From Omphiscola glabra (taxonomy: Eukaryota; Mollusca; Gastropoda; Lymnaeidae): a stretch of 64,000 nt of DNA. Shown here piece by piece: positions 23,101 through 33,440 of this stretch. A program made the translations under genes and the position numbers. The stretch is from positions 28,324,347 through 28,388,346 of the forward strand of contig OZ024798.1 in the NCBI GenBank assembly GCA_964017045.1, written 5' to 3'. How positions within the stretch are numbered: position 1 is the stretch's first letter; each line of letters begins with the position of its first letter. The notes under the pieces were generated by a model that saw only the letters and a list, made by a program, of their open reading frames with translations, ran no database searches and was not told where the DNA came from.

Positions 23101-26100
23101 TAGGAGACAGATGGCTATCTTAAAACTCGACTGGGAGAAATATTTAATGTATCCCAGTAGACATCACCATTAATGACATTTACGTTGCTTATTGGGTGAT
23201 AATTATAACTTAATGACATGTCCCTTGATGCTTTGGAATGATAAATATATTAGTTTTACTAAAAAAAAATTATTTATTCCATTTTTTATTATATAAATCT
23301 ATCCATAGTCAGCGTTTTTAAAAATGTATGCTATTGAGTTAGTATTAACTTTGTTTTTTCTCATATTTAGTAAAGCATGTTTTAAGTTTATGCTAGTTAT
23401 AAAGACCACTGTTCCACTCATATTTAATAAAGACAAGACAACAATTTAAAAGACTGCTTCCTTTACAATTCTCAACCTTAAGTCCTTTGCATAAAAACAC
23501 ATAGAAAACAGAAAAATAACTATTCTGTCATTGTTTTAATGACTTGTGTAGTGGAGTCAATGTTTCCTCCATGACAGTGGGTTCCTAATCTTTGGTATGC
23601 AACAAACAGCTTGGAATTACACGAAAATAATATTGATAATGGTTGAAAAAACGTCATAAAAATGTTGTTTTTACACAGGTTCATTTACGAGAAGCTTTAT
23701 TTTAATCTAGGGTGGGTTCCATAAATCAAAAGTCTAATCAAGGGGAATGGGAGAAAAAAAAGGTTGGGAACCGCTCCTTGGGTTCTTAGTCTGTTTGGGA
23801 TTCATGTCAACTTATAATATGCATAATATGTTTTAAGGCAGTGGCTCTCAAAGTGGCAGAACCACCCACCAGGGGGCAGTGGGCTAAATATTTTAAAGCA
23901 ATTATTTAAAATTATCCGTATCAAATTATCAGCCTTTAAAATGAGCCATCAATAGGCATTAGTCAATCAGTGGTATTAATGGATCAAATTAATCAATTTA
24001 TTACTGAATTAATTGAAGTAAATAGCTTTTTTATATTTAAATTAAACAGTAAGTTACTTAAATAACTATTAAATGTTATTGTGTTATCCTCCTTACAAAG
24101 CTGAGCTAAAAACTGTCTTGAATTACACAAAAATTAGGTAACACACAGGAGGGAAGCACTAGGGGTAATTTCATAAGGCCAAGAGGGCAGTGGCCAAAAA
24201 GTTTAAGAGCAAGTGTTTGAAAGTATGGATGGATCATAGTGGCCCATTCACAAAAAATATACAATACCTGAGTTATGGTCAAGAACTCCAAGCCCCCCCC
24301 CCCCTTTTTAAATAACCCCAGTCCTAACCCACCAGGGAGCCAAACTAATATTGAAGTTTAACATCTTTCAAGCTTCTTTACATTGTCCCTAAGTCTATGA
24401 TACTTCTATACATTGTCTTTAAGTCTGTGCTACTTCTATCAACCGCCCTCAAGACTGTCATAGTTTGCTGTTCTTTAATCAGCTGTCCGGCCATCTGACT
24501 CATCATGTTAGAAAATACACTATATCAAATAAAATCCTAGTTCCACATGACATTAAGGAGATGCATGACTTGATATAATTTTGCCCACTTTACCTCGCCT
24601 CTCTTTCTCTTTTGATCATGAAGCTTTTTGTTCTCTTGTATCTGTTTGCCCATCTCGATGGCCCACAGCTCGGCAAAGTAGCTGGGATCAGTGTAGAACT
24701 TCATGCTGCTCTTGCCATCTTCTCTGTAACAGGCGACACAAAGGTTTAGACAAATATAACAAAACACCAAGAGGAAACATGTACAACAAATTGTAGTGGG
24801 CAATCCTCCAATATTTCTCAATAACTTCTGACATAGGACAAAAGGGGAATAATAAATTGTGTCAATTTTCTAACAAAGAGCATAACTTATACTTATAGTT
24901 CCTAATTTATTTATTTTTTTCACTTTTAATTCTCCAAACTTAAATTGAAATGAATGACCCAAAAAATATTTAAATATTATTATTTACAGTTGACTATGAC
25001 CTTAAAGAGACATTGTTGAATAATTTTGCAAAGGGTAGATGACCATGACCCTGAGAAGCTATTACTAATAAAAGGATTTTATTAGTGTGTTGAAAGAGTG
25101 GAATTTTCTGTTGTACAGTACAAAATGTAGAGATAACAAGTCAAGAGACGCAATTTAGCCACATCAGCTGAATTTGACATCTTCAAATTATATATTAAAA
25201 TATAACAGATCTGTGTCCTACTTGTCTCAAACTTAGAAATGCTTAGATCAGGGGTGGCTGGCTCATGGCCTGCCAGGTCAAATACTGCTGATGTCTGTTT
25301 TATCACAAATTAATTTATTCGCTTTTCATTATATTGACAAACAAATTGATTTTAAAAAGTGAGATAAGAGATAAAAATGATGTCACATTAGTGTAATTTT
25401 ATCCTGTTTTGTCAGTTTGCATTTCATTGTGTGGATTAAGGATAGATCAATAATTCTATACAGTATTTATCTTAATATTTTAATATGAGGTGTAATTTAC
25501 ATGTTATCAAACTGGCCCGCAAAGCTTTTTAGGTTTACTACCCCTGACATAGAGGATTAATTGTAAAAATAAAAACAAAGATTTATGTATAACAAGGTAA
25601 AGAATTCAGTTTGAATGTAACAAGATTCTGTTAAAATGTATGCATTACATCTTTGAATTATAAACCTGTGCACCCCCCCCCACCCTTTTTTTCAACTGCT
25701 GTATTGTTGCACAGTTTTTTTTTAAATGCATGTCATTTAAAATAGCATACTCATATACACAAGCCACTTACAATGCAAATGGATATAGATAGCTCATATG
25801 AGTTTTTAAGGCATGTCTCAATTTTAAAAAAAATAAAACATACTGTATTGTCATGTGATCTCTGCAGATAGAACTTAATTTTTCTGCTTCTTAAAACTGC
25901 TTTGTTGCAATTATTATTATTCATTTTACAAAAATTCCTTGGGAACAAGTTACAGGAAACATAGATCAACAGTCTGTTATCTGTCATCCTGAAAGTGCTT
26001 ACCTAAACTTGTCCAACTTATCCAAGGCTGGGGGTGCATCACATCTGTCATACACCTCAATGATAGCTCTTGGTACAGTTGATTTGGACAAAACCTGCTG

Positions 26101-26797
26101 CTCTTTCTTATTGGAACTTTTGAAAGGTTTTTGCAGGTGGATATCTTGGAGGTTCACTGGAAGAAATTCTCAGTTGATTAATAACTGCTTAAGGTAAAAA
26201 TATGAACTTGTAGTTCAGCTACTTTTCTTGCTTTCTGGTGTAATTGTATTTGGAGCCAGCCTGCACAACATACGACCAGCACCCACTTTGCGGCCCGCGA
26301 AGTAATGAAATATTCTTTATTTTTATTATTTTCTCAATAGCTTTCTGCCCGTCCTATTTTCTTTTGGCCCGCACAAGTCCTGTTCTATTTTCTTTTAGCC
26401 CATACAAGTTTTCATAAAGTGTTACGGCCCCCTTACATTATGAGTTGTGCAGGCTTCCCTTAGAGGATTACCAAAGCATCATTCTAACCAGTCAACAAAA
26501 CTGACATGATAAAACAATAAATCACTTACAGACATCCACATTTGGATTGAGCTGTGTCACTTTATCTCTCACATCCTCTATTCGTCTCTGTAATGTTGTG
26601 CCCCTCCTGAACACATCCCCCGTCTCCTTAGACAATTCACGGAACAGATCTTCTGCATGCCTGCTGAGTGAACTCAGCTCCCTGATGATGTTGGCAAGAG
26701 TGTTGTTGGTGATGCACTCGAGGTCATCACGGACCCCCTGGTTCACCGGTCTACGGCTGACCAGCACAGGCTCAATGATCCGCTTGATGTGCGGCAT
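16942..26797 (-). CDS. WASF: WASF (WAVE/SCAR) actin nucleation-promoting factor, complete 8-exon CDS
   Basis: The protein activates the Arp2/3 complex at lamellipodia as part of the WAVE regulatory complex. The CDS joins eight exons (1704 nt, 567 aa; vertebrate WASFs are about 500-560 aa). Phases agree at every junction and all introns are GT-AG. Residues 1 to about 165 form the SCAR/WAVE homology domain (start MPHIKRIIEP; later TNNTLANIIRELSSLSRHAEDLF, FYTDPSYFAELW). A basic stretch follows (about 170-205: QKRKRGERTQNQRSRPVKP). Residues about 225-275 are a Q/E/R-rich helix not expected in vertebrate WASFs. Residues about 320-470 are proline-rich, including 14 consecutive prolines that should bind profilin and SH3 domains. 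The C-terminus has a divergent WH2 (GDRSALMKEIIQ...RLRKTEE), a central helix (AIMDKAIEMRRKVIEI) and an acidic tail with the key tryptophan (DDSDAWGDSD). The ATG at 26797 matches the family N-terminus; a 5' UTR acceptor lies at 26844. Assignment to the single invertebrate WASF is confident. Confidence 0.95.
17437..17747 (-). CDS. WASF: WASF coding exon 7 (poly-proline and first half of WH2)
   Basis: The acceptor is atttctacag and the donor GTAAGT. Residues 402-505 contain proline runs of 7, 5 and 14. A Ser-rich linker follows, then GGDRSALMKEIIQVD, the N-terminal helix of the actin-binding WH2 motif. It ends in phase 1, splitting the WH2 across the last intron. Confidence 0.9.
18005..18249 (-). 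CDS. WASF: WASF coding exon 6 (proline-rich)
   Basis: The acceptor is ttgtccatcag and the donor GTAAGT. It encodes residues 321-401, starting IRTSPDKMANGKKIAPPGHR, then alternating proline blocks (SAPPPAPPP, PPPPPSPPPSNYP). It ends in phase 2. The internal ATG at 18228 is an ordinary Met, not a start. Confidence 0.88.
18829..20780. repeat. 23-bp minisatellite, about 85 copies, inside WASF intron 5
   Basis: The unit ggtagactgggacctgggat+tat repeats without indels for about 1.95 kb, two-thirds of the 2.9-kb intron. Three unit types occur: gtagac, gtagtc and one with acatggg. The t-type and acatggg units cluster in the left third. The right third (about 20080-20780) is nearly uniform gtagac type, which points to recent expansion there. 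Read on the transcript strand, each unit contains cccaggtcccag. Confidence 0.97.
21129..21434 (-). CDS. WASF: WASF coding exon 5 (Q/E-rich helix and proline/tyrosine-rich linker)
   Basis: The acceptor is ttatttggcag and the donor GTAGGA; both are a little weak. Residues 219-320 comprise a strongly charged, glutamine-rich predicted helix (ELERRQEEKQRQLHLQEQQQ...). A Tyr/Pro/His-rich linker follows (HYPPPPDHYKTP, YPAQPPYTDPS). It is phase 0 at both ends, so it too could be skipped in frame. Confidence 0.85.
22690..22935. repeat. 42-44 bp tandem repeat, about 5.5 copies, in WASF intron 4
   Basis: Units read aatgatcttgatgttaagtg then tgttagtgctcaaatgac. Later copies carry a small insertion (tacaaatgac). 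The intron runs from 21435 to 22955, so the array lies close to exon 4. Confidence 0.9.
22956..23057 (-). CDS. WASF: WASF coding exon 4
   Basis: The acceptor is tgtattttcag and the donor GTACAA. The 34 residues (185-218) include the basic-region continuation SRPVKPAKPNLRDKY. Both ends are phase 0, so the exon could be skipped without shifting the frame. Confidence 0.88.
23839..24215. mobile_element. hAT-type MITE in WASF intron 3
   Basis: The left end is cagtggctctcaaa. The right end, in reverse complement, is cacttgctcttaaacttttt followed by ggccactgccctcttgg. Flanking octamers ttttaagg and tttgaaag agree at 6 of 8 positions. It has no coding capacity and is clearly old. Confidence 0.65.
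24594..24723 (-). CDS. WASF: WASF coding exon 3
   Basis: The acceptor is cctgttacag and the donor GTAAAG. It encodes REDGKSSMKFYTDPSYFAEL and the start of the basic region (QKRKRGE), residues 141-184. FYTxPSYFxxLW is the most conserved part of the WAVE family. It ends in phase 0. Confidence 0.93.
25249..25546. mobile_element. hAT-type MITE (CAGGGGT...ACCCCTG) in WASF intron 2
   Basis: The outer ends are caggggtggctggctcatgg and actacccctg, with tggcctgcc / ctggcccgc just inside. That is the usual layout of Charlie-like hAT elements. Flanks gcttagat and acatagag share 5 of 8 bases. There is no ORF. Confidence 0.65.
26003..26156 (-). CDS. WASF: WASF coding exon 2
   Basis: The acceptor is ttcttccag and the donor GTAAGC. 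It encodes residues 90-140, including NLQDIHLQKPFKSS and the STVPRAIIEVYDRCDAPPAL segment. These align with the second part of the SCAR homology domain. It ends in phase 2 (AG of an Arg codon). Confidence 0.92.
26257..26456. mobile_element. hAT-like MITE in WASF intron 1, same family as 42178-42367
   Basis: Ends are cagcctgcacaacata and gttgtgcaggctt. The interior shares cagcacccactttgcggccc and gcgaagtaa with the copy at 42178. No target duplication could be seen, so the copy is older than the 42-kb one. It carries a duplication of tcctgttctattttctttt-like sequence. Confidence 0.7.
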
Positions 26798-26844
26798 CTT
26801 GCTGTGCTCTTTGCGTGCTTTTCTAAAGGGTGCCCTCACTCAGC
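26530..26844 (-). CDS. WASF: WASF exon with start codon (5' UTR 26844-26798; coding 26797-26530)
   Basis: The exon opens after a pyrimidine-rich acceptor (tttttgatttcag), leaves 47 nt of 5' UTR and then the start codon with A at -3. It encodes residues 1-89 of the SCAR homology domain and ends GATGTCT before the donor GTAAGT (phase 1). The acceptor implies at least one untranslated exon further upstream. Confidence 0.92.
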
Positions 26845-27710
26845 CTGAAATCAAAAAGTTGAAACGTTCATCAAATGCTTTGGACACATTCAGGCAAAAT
26901 TTTAAAAAAACAATATGTGTCGATATGTATTGATGAGTGTAGAAACGGTTGGAATCGTGATGATCTGGCACCAAGAGTTTAAAGTTGTCAGCGCCAAAAA
27001 TTAAACACTTGATGTTACTGACTGACAAACATTTATCGTCAGCTGTTGTAAATATAAATAATAACAAACTTCTTTACTACTGATGACATATAGAATATTT
27101 GAGTAAGTAAATGAAGGAGAGAAATCACAAGAAAAAATTTCACAAGGAGAGAAATCACAAGACAAAAGAGTAAAAATGGCAGCAAAAGAAAAGTTATGGA
27201 GATTATGCATAATCTCCATCCTGGGATCACCCCCAACTGCCCCCAAATACCTATAGAACTTATTTCCATGACAGGCAGCCTGACAGCCATCAAATAGGTA
27301 CATAGGTTGTTCTACTTGTCAAATATTTAGTTATTTCAATTATATGTCCCTCTTTGTCAGTTTTGCACAATGGTGCATAATTAATTTTCTTGGTTAATCG
27401 ATTTTTTTGCATTGCTCAGCATTGTATTGTTAAAGGATTTTTTGTTCTTTCTGAACATAATTTTTAAAATTTTCATAGTTATGATATTTATGTCTGAGCT
27501 TTGGGCACAGATTGAACAGGCTGTTTAAACAGGTTTATAAGTATCTAAAAATAGCCAAATTTGCTAAACCGTTGACATGTACCTATCCCACCACCCTAAG
27601 TAATACAGGGCGTGCTACTTTTGAACAATGTCATTGTTGTGTGTTTTGCCGGAAGGGAAGTGCCTTCACTAAAAAAAGAACTGTAGAACTTAGGGCTCCC
27701 TGGACCTTGA
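26845..27710. other. No coding exon recognised upstream of WASF
   Basis: This is presumably within the first (5' UTR) intron of WASF, given the acceptor at 26844. It contains short direct repeats (gagagaaatcacaaga twice near 27116-27160). Confidence 0.5.
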
Positions 27711-28011
27711 AGGGCTATGACCGGACCTTCACGGGCTATGACCGGACCGTCACAGGCAATGACCGGACCGTCACAGGCAATGACCGCACCTTCACAGGCA
27801 ATGACCGGACCATCACAGGTAATGACCGGACCTTGAGGGGCTATGACCGGACCTTCACGGGCTATGACGGGACCTTCACGGGCTATGACGGGACCTTCAC
27901 AGGCTATGACCGGACGTTCACAGGCTATGACCGGACCTTCACAGGCTATGACCGGACGTTGACAGGCCATGACCGGACCTTAACAGGCTATTACAGGACC
28001 TTGGCAGGCCA
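27711..28011. repeat. 21-bp minisatellite, about 14 copies, open on both strands
   Basis: The unit is ggctatgaccggaccttcac plus one base. The period is 7 codons, so frames stay open: the plus strand reads (GYDRTFT)n within a 172-codon frame and the minus strand reads (ACEGPVI)n. Substitutions hit all codon positions and include Y/N, F/V/I/L and R/G changes. I see no signal of a preserved protein and call it a minisatellite. Confidence 0.85.
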
Positions 28012-28362
28012 TCAAAAATTAAAAAAATAGCAGCAGTTTTCTAAGTTTTGCTTTGGTCAATAATTACTTCAACCTTCGATTTGAGCATTGAAATAAATAA
28101 TTTACAGTTATAGTAGCTTGGATGTCTATCAGTAATGCATGCTTTGTACACAAAATAGGGCAACATTTCCCTCAATGAAATCATACCAGTACTGTATTTG
28201 AAGCGTTCTGAGGTGAACACTGCGAGCATGGCTTTAAAAACTATAATAATCAATGTTGCTTCAAAGAATACACTAACTAGGACCAAACAGCTGTCGTTGA
28301 ATAACAAAATAATGTTGGCACTCGTAATAGCAGTGCACTTACTTAAACTAATATGCTCAGTG

Positions 28363-28546
28363 CAGTGGCGTAGCTAGGGTTAGTGCCACCCGGGGTGGTC
28401 CAAGACCCACCCCCCCCCCTCACCCACCACGTCCCCAATTTTCACGAAAAACACTTCAGTTAGCAGAAAATGTCGCAACTCCATATAAGGAAAAAAGATG
28501 CCAACCAAGGCGGACCGCCCCTCCGCACCCCCTTCCTACGCCACTG
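28363..28546. mobile_element. MITE of the CAGTGGCGTAGC family
   Basis: Ends are cagtggcgtagctagggt and ctacgccactg. Flanks gctcagtg and acacggtg agree at 5 of 8 positions. The interior has a poly-C tract and ggcggaccgcccctcc, shared with the fragment near 41440. Confidence 0.7.
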
Positions 28547-31461
28547 ACACGGTGTGACAATTCAACACATACTAGTTCTTGATACATTGTATAATCCTGT
28601 TACATGCAGGCCACCCCGTATGTAAACCCATTACCACGTCAGAGAGCACTGAGCAACTAGTCGCTGTCGCATGAGTTGGACCACAACAATAGGAAACGTA
28701 CTGCAGAGAGCGGCGAATACAGGAGATTGAACAGTTCGATACTCTTGACTGACGTAAAATTGATAGATCTCTCTCGAAACAAAGGTTCTACCGCGCATAC
28801 CGGTCGGCGACGCAGTGGTATGGGACACTATTGCCATTGGATCACGTCTGGCGCTAATAACTGCCGTGGGCAGTAGGTGTGAAGTAGAGTGATGAGAAGG
28901 GGATGAGAGATTGGCTGCGGTGAAAAGAGCCAACCACCCAACAATGTCTTAGCAGGGTGACGTTGATGTCGTGGCCTGGTAAATCTGAGAAAACATTTAG
29001 CATTCAAATTTCCTACAGAAAATTTGTGTAAAGCTTCAACCAATAACACTATTAAAGGCGGTGCATTCCTGCATTGTAGAAGGGATGTGGGTTGACATAC
29101 ATTTTCTAACAACGACCGCTGCGGATAATCTGGTGAAGCCATGACACTGCGAATATTATATTTTAGTGATAGAAAGTTTAACTGTTTATTTCTTTATCAT
29201 TCACAAAGCATGTGCTTGGACCTCCCAAAAAATTCGTGGACTTGAGTTAACAGCCCGTAGTGTAAGGTCTATTTCTAACGGGAAGACGTTTCAAACTCTT
29301 GCAATGCACATGGAAGGCTTTTCACCCAATGAAATGACTCTTTTTATTTTCCCGGCCTCAAGCACGGCAGTTTGATTCGGTTCAAATAATTTCCTGATTA
29401 TATGTATACATGATTTGGAAGAAATAGTAGAGCGAGCCGGGGTACATAACTGACAAGAGTTCCACTGTGTTTAAATAAGAAAATGTACAATCGAAACATT
29501 TCAACAACTACAGCCGTATTACCTGCCCACCACAGTAGTCCTAACTACTGTACAACATCAAAACGTCTGTAGTAATTGAGGTAGACTTGTTGGACGTCCC
29601 TGGTGTGCACAGAGTCTAAGCGGAATGTGAACCATCCAGTGTATATATAAGCATACAAACATTTCTGATGGTTTGCATATAGCCAGGCAATAAACCAATG
29701 AGCAAGCAGTCTGGTATCACGAACATCATCTGTAGTTTTGTGCTACTGAATTGTCTACCAACACATTATTCAATGGTGTTTAAAATGAGTTCAACCTGAA
29801 TTATTCTAGGATTAAATGTGGCTTATGTCAATTAAACATTGATTTGCATTATCATTGAGTATAACAAAGGAACAAATTCAGCTCGATTGTTATTGTTCAT
29901 TTGTTGTTCAGGTTTGACACCGGCTTTCGACTAGTTAACACATAATTATGAGTGTCAATTAATGATCTAAATTCTAAGGTATTTTTTAAAAGTTTAAGTT
30001 TATAATATATTATGTTACATTCCATCCTTTGTTCAGGCTTTTAAAGACAGTAAAGTTATATTTAAATTGCAATACTCCACAGTGTGTCTCTTCTTTTAAA
30101 ATGGTTTGGCTGAAAACTGCCATACTGTTCGAGTGCGAATCTCCCCGTGCTAAACAGTAGTTAGCAATAAACCGCCTGGCTGGGTACGGTGATATTGGCT
30201 AGACCAACGGTTCCCAGATAGACTGGTAAAGGTGGGGGGAGGGGTGGAACATTAACAACAAAACTCAAGGACTTAAAACGTGTAAACGTCACTGGCTAAC
30301 ATGTTAATTTAATGACATTGTTGAATAACAGGTAAAGGTCGTAGAGCAACATCTTCCAGACGTTATTATTATAAAAAACCCTTTGTTACGAATTCGAGTT
30401 TCAAATGAGAAAATATGTGATGTGTAATGTCCCGATGTCGGCGTTGATTTATGATGTATGCAATAATCGGACGTTAAAGGCATTGGTTTTAAAACTCGTT
30501 CCACTATGAGTTGGCTACAGAAAGGAACAGGCATCCCTTCTACTACCACCCCCACCCCCCAACAGGACGTAAACATGATTCCAGTCAATATCCCCTAGTG
30601 TAAAAAAAATCTGTCATGTTACAAGAATTGACGCCAAAAGCTTGATATCATCAATATGAAACCTGTCCTCAAAAGTAATTCTGATTACAAGATGTTTCTT
30701 TGAGCATTAGATTTCGTATACTATACTGATTCGGTTAAAGCACTCAAACTAAGTTTTGTTTGTACTCAATCTACTTTCCTATAAGTCAACATCTAAGATA
30801 CGGTTTTATTATTTTCAGCTACACAAGATAACATTTTTTATTGCTAATGTATGTCACCATCGCTTTAGATATTCCCATTCCAATTACCCACACCTCTTCT
30901 CTCTCTCTCTCTCTCCAAGACGTCTCCAGGTAATCCACTTTGAGAACCACTCGTTTAAGGCAACTACAGAAAGATGGTCGAGAGCCAGAGTGGAACGTAG
31001 AAGGAAATAATGGTTATTGTGTCATGGAACAATTTGACCAGGCCCTACTGTGTTACAAACATACTATGTGTTGGGATACGGGAGGGCTATATTGTACACA
31101 TAGAGAACTATAGTAGTGAGAGTAGCTATATTGTACACATAGAGAACTGGAGTAGTGAGAGTACAGTCATCGGTTGTTCAAATTCCAAGCTTTATGGCAT
31201 GATATCTTGATTACAATATATCCTTATAGATATTTTAAAAAAACTGATCTGGTATACCGTACAACATACTTCTTATAATAGATGTTGAGAAACTGTCTAC
31301 TTTGTGGTGATATACAGGCCGTGGGAACGTTCTTTGAATAGCTTTTAGTCTTAAAGATGCAAGCGTTTGGTTCAAATGTTATTTGTGGAATAGTTTATAT
31401 AATCACAAAAATGCAGTGGATAATACAGGAATTGACGCACGAAGGTATGGTGTATTGGGGG
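28547..31461. other. No gene recognised
   Basis: The GC content rises at about 28640-29150, where a minus-strand frame of about 104 codons starts MASPDYPQRS. No domain is recognisable and no splice partner was found. The rest is AT-rich. A tandem duplication of ctatattgtacacatagagaact lies at 31088-31150. Confidence 0.5.
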
Positions 31462-31545
31462 GGGGGAAGGGGGAGAGAGAGAGAGCGAGGGTGGGAGGGA
31501 GAGCGAGAGAGAGAGGGGGAGAGAGAGGGGAGAGGGGGGCTTGGT
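31462..31545. repeat. (GA)n/(G)n purine tract
   Basis: Interrupted gagagaga and gggag runs on the plus strand cover about 85 bp. The overlapping frames on both strands are low complexity. Confidence 0.85.
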
Positions 31546-31718
31546 TAGCTTAATACACACATTAAAAATGTTATAAGCTGCTAAACTACATTTTTTAAAT
31601 GGTCTTAAGAGGTAAAAGTTGTTAGTACAGTGTACTGATCAGGAAAGGGGGGGGGGGCACCAAACATCCCCAACACCCCTCGCTACCAAAAGTCGTCATT
31701 GAGTACAACCTGCTAGAC

Positions 31719-31914
31719 CAGTGGTTCTCAACCTTTCTAATGCCGCGACCCTTTAATACAGTTTTTTATGTTGTGGCGACCCCAACCACAGAATTATTTT
31801 CATTAGTACTTCATACTTGTATAGTATATGTGTTTTGCGATAGTCTTAGGCGACCCCTGGGAAAGGGTCGTTCGACCCCCAAAGGGGTCGCGACCCACAG
31901 GTTGAGAACCGCTG
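31719..31914. mobile_element. SPIN-like non-autonomous hAT element, copy B, perfect target duplication
   Basis: It is 196 bp long, from cagtggttctcaacctttct to gttgagaaccgctg. It is flanked on both sides by tgctagac (31711-31718 and 31915-31922). The interior carries gtcttaggcgacccctggga and aaaggggtcgcgacccacag, as in SPIN-type elements. The intact duplication and termini mark a complete insertion. Confidence 0.92.
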
Positions 31915-32352
31915 TGCTAGACATTTACAATACATCCTATTCTATTTAAACATGTCTTTTCTTTTAACTTACAATTATTTTTCAAAAGAAAAGCGTAGTA
32001 GCAAAAGTTATGGTGTAGACAATCCAACACAGGGCGCAATGTGTGCTATTGTGTAATTCACCTTATCCCCCCCACCAACACACACATACACACACACACA
32101 CCCCGTTAAAGAGGGTTATTATTTCACGTAAGGGGTTGGGGCCTCCCCCTGACAACCGACACCAAACTTCACAACAAGGAAAACGTGCTGAGAAAACCGG
32201 CTTGCTGTGAATTATGAGCCACCCGCCAGGTGAGCCGGGGTGTAAGCTCCATCAGACACAGAGCATCTCCTACACAGCTTCTCCATTCGTCTTATAGGGC
32301 TCGGCAATCTATCTTAAGCGAGCACCCTTTTTTTTTTAAAGAATATAAATTA

Positions 32353-32518
32353 CCGTATTTATCGGCGTATAACACGCACCGGCATATAACACGCACCTGA
32401 TTTTAAAAAGGAAATTTTAGGAAAAAAACTTAACATTATATCGGCGTATAACACGCACACATCATTTGCACCCTATTTTCAGGAAGAAAAAGTGCGTGTT
32501 ATACGCCGATAAATACGG
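32353..32518. mobile_element. MITE with perfect inverted repeats of nearly 30 bp and TA flanks
   Basis: The left terminus (from 32351, taccgtatttatcggcgtat...) is matched base for base, in reverse complement, by the right terminus ending at 32520. TA at both outer edges would suit a TA-inserting superfamily such as Tc1/mariner. Two further internal copies of gtataacacgcac (near 32381 and 32440) make it a four-times repeated motif. There is no ORF. Confidence 0.75.
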
Positions 32519-33330
32519 TATATGTAGTAAGAAAATATTTTGAAAGCCGCGGGCACAAGCAGATAATTAAAATGACATTAAAAATATTAGTAGTTATAAA
32601 AAAAAAAAAAAAAAAAAGAAAGTCTTATCTATTCCTTCAAAAAGCCCTTTGGCCTTTGGAGACGCGTGTTGCCGGCACAGTAAAAATGGACCACACTTGT
32701 GACCAAACATAAATTCATTCAGACAAAAATCCGCTTATAAATAAAAGAAATAGCAAAAATGACTTTTGTTACCTTATCAATAAGTGTATAGCGATTAGAA
32801 TTTTAAAAAAAGGAGGGGAACAGTGGCGTATCATTTCGTTGGTGAGTACATTGCTGCTGTTTGATCCTTCATTATAATATAAACAACTGGAGAGGGTGTT
32901 CACCTTTCTCCTCACCCCCCAATACAGACACACCTGGGATCGATACAGAGTAACGAAACGTCTCGTCATATGGCATTATGTCTTGTGTCGACATCTCTTT
33001 GGGTTGATATCCCCTGGGCTTTGTCAACTCGTTATGATAAATGGCAAGATGGTTCAACACATGTTTGTGCTTCTCTGATACCGTCTATGTAGTAACAACG
33101 TGAGCCAGCACGCTTTCATCACCAGGCAAGTCCGTTACCGGTGCCGTACCTTCAGGCTTTCTTAGAAAAATAAAAAACCGTGCGTGCTCAGTACAACGGA
33201 ATCCATTTAAGTGGAAGATATGCCGTCAATAAGGCATCTCAAATGTTCTTTAAATATCAGACATTTTATTATATATTTATATATATATATATATAAAGAA
33301 AACAAAGTTAGTAAACAATGTTTCACCTAC

Positions 33331-33440
33331 CTGGATTGGGGTACCTTAGTAATTCTTCCATATCCATGAGCGGAGAACTCGTTTACATTCACATATTGGC
33401 TATAAGTTAAAGGTCCGCAAGTGTTTAAGTCGGCTCCTAT
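33331..33440 (-). other. Candidate upstream exon (possible WASF 5' UTR exon or first exon of an unknown transcript)
   Basis: On the minus strand a start codon at 33367 opens MDMEELLRYPNP and meets a good donor (CCAG|GTAGGTG) at 33331. Joined to the WASF acceptor at 26844, the frame hits a stop at once (GGC TGA). In a WASF transcript it would therefore be a short upstream ORF. The 5' boundary given is nominal. The evidence is one splice site and a short frame only. Confidence 0.25.

Noticed and set aside
26522..26839. Longer WASF N-terminus starting at a GTG 14 codons upstream of the ATG
   Set aside because: Eukaryotic GTG starts are rare. The family N-terminus begins with MP-x-KR at 26797, and the upstream part is 5' UTR after a splice acceptor.
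28828..29142. Reverse frame MASPDYPQRS... as a first coding exon
   Set aside because: No convincing donor or domain was found. The local GC increase alone is not enough.
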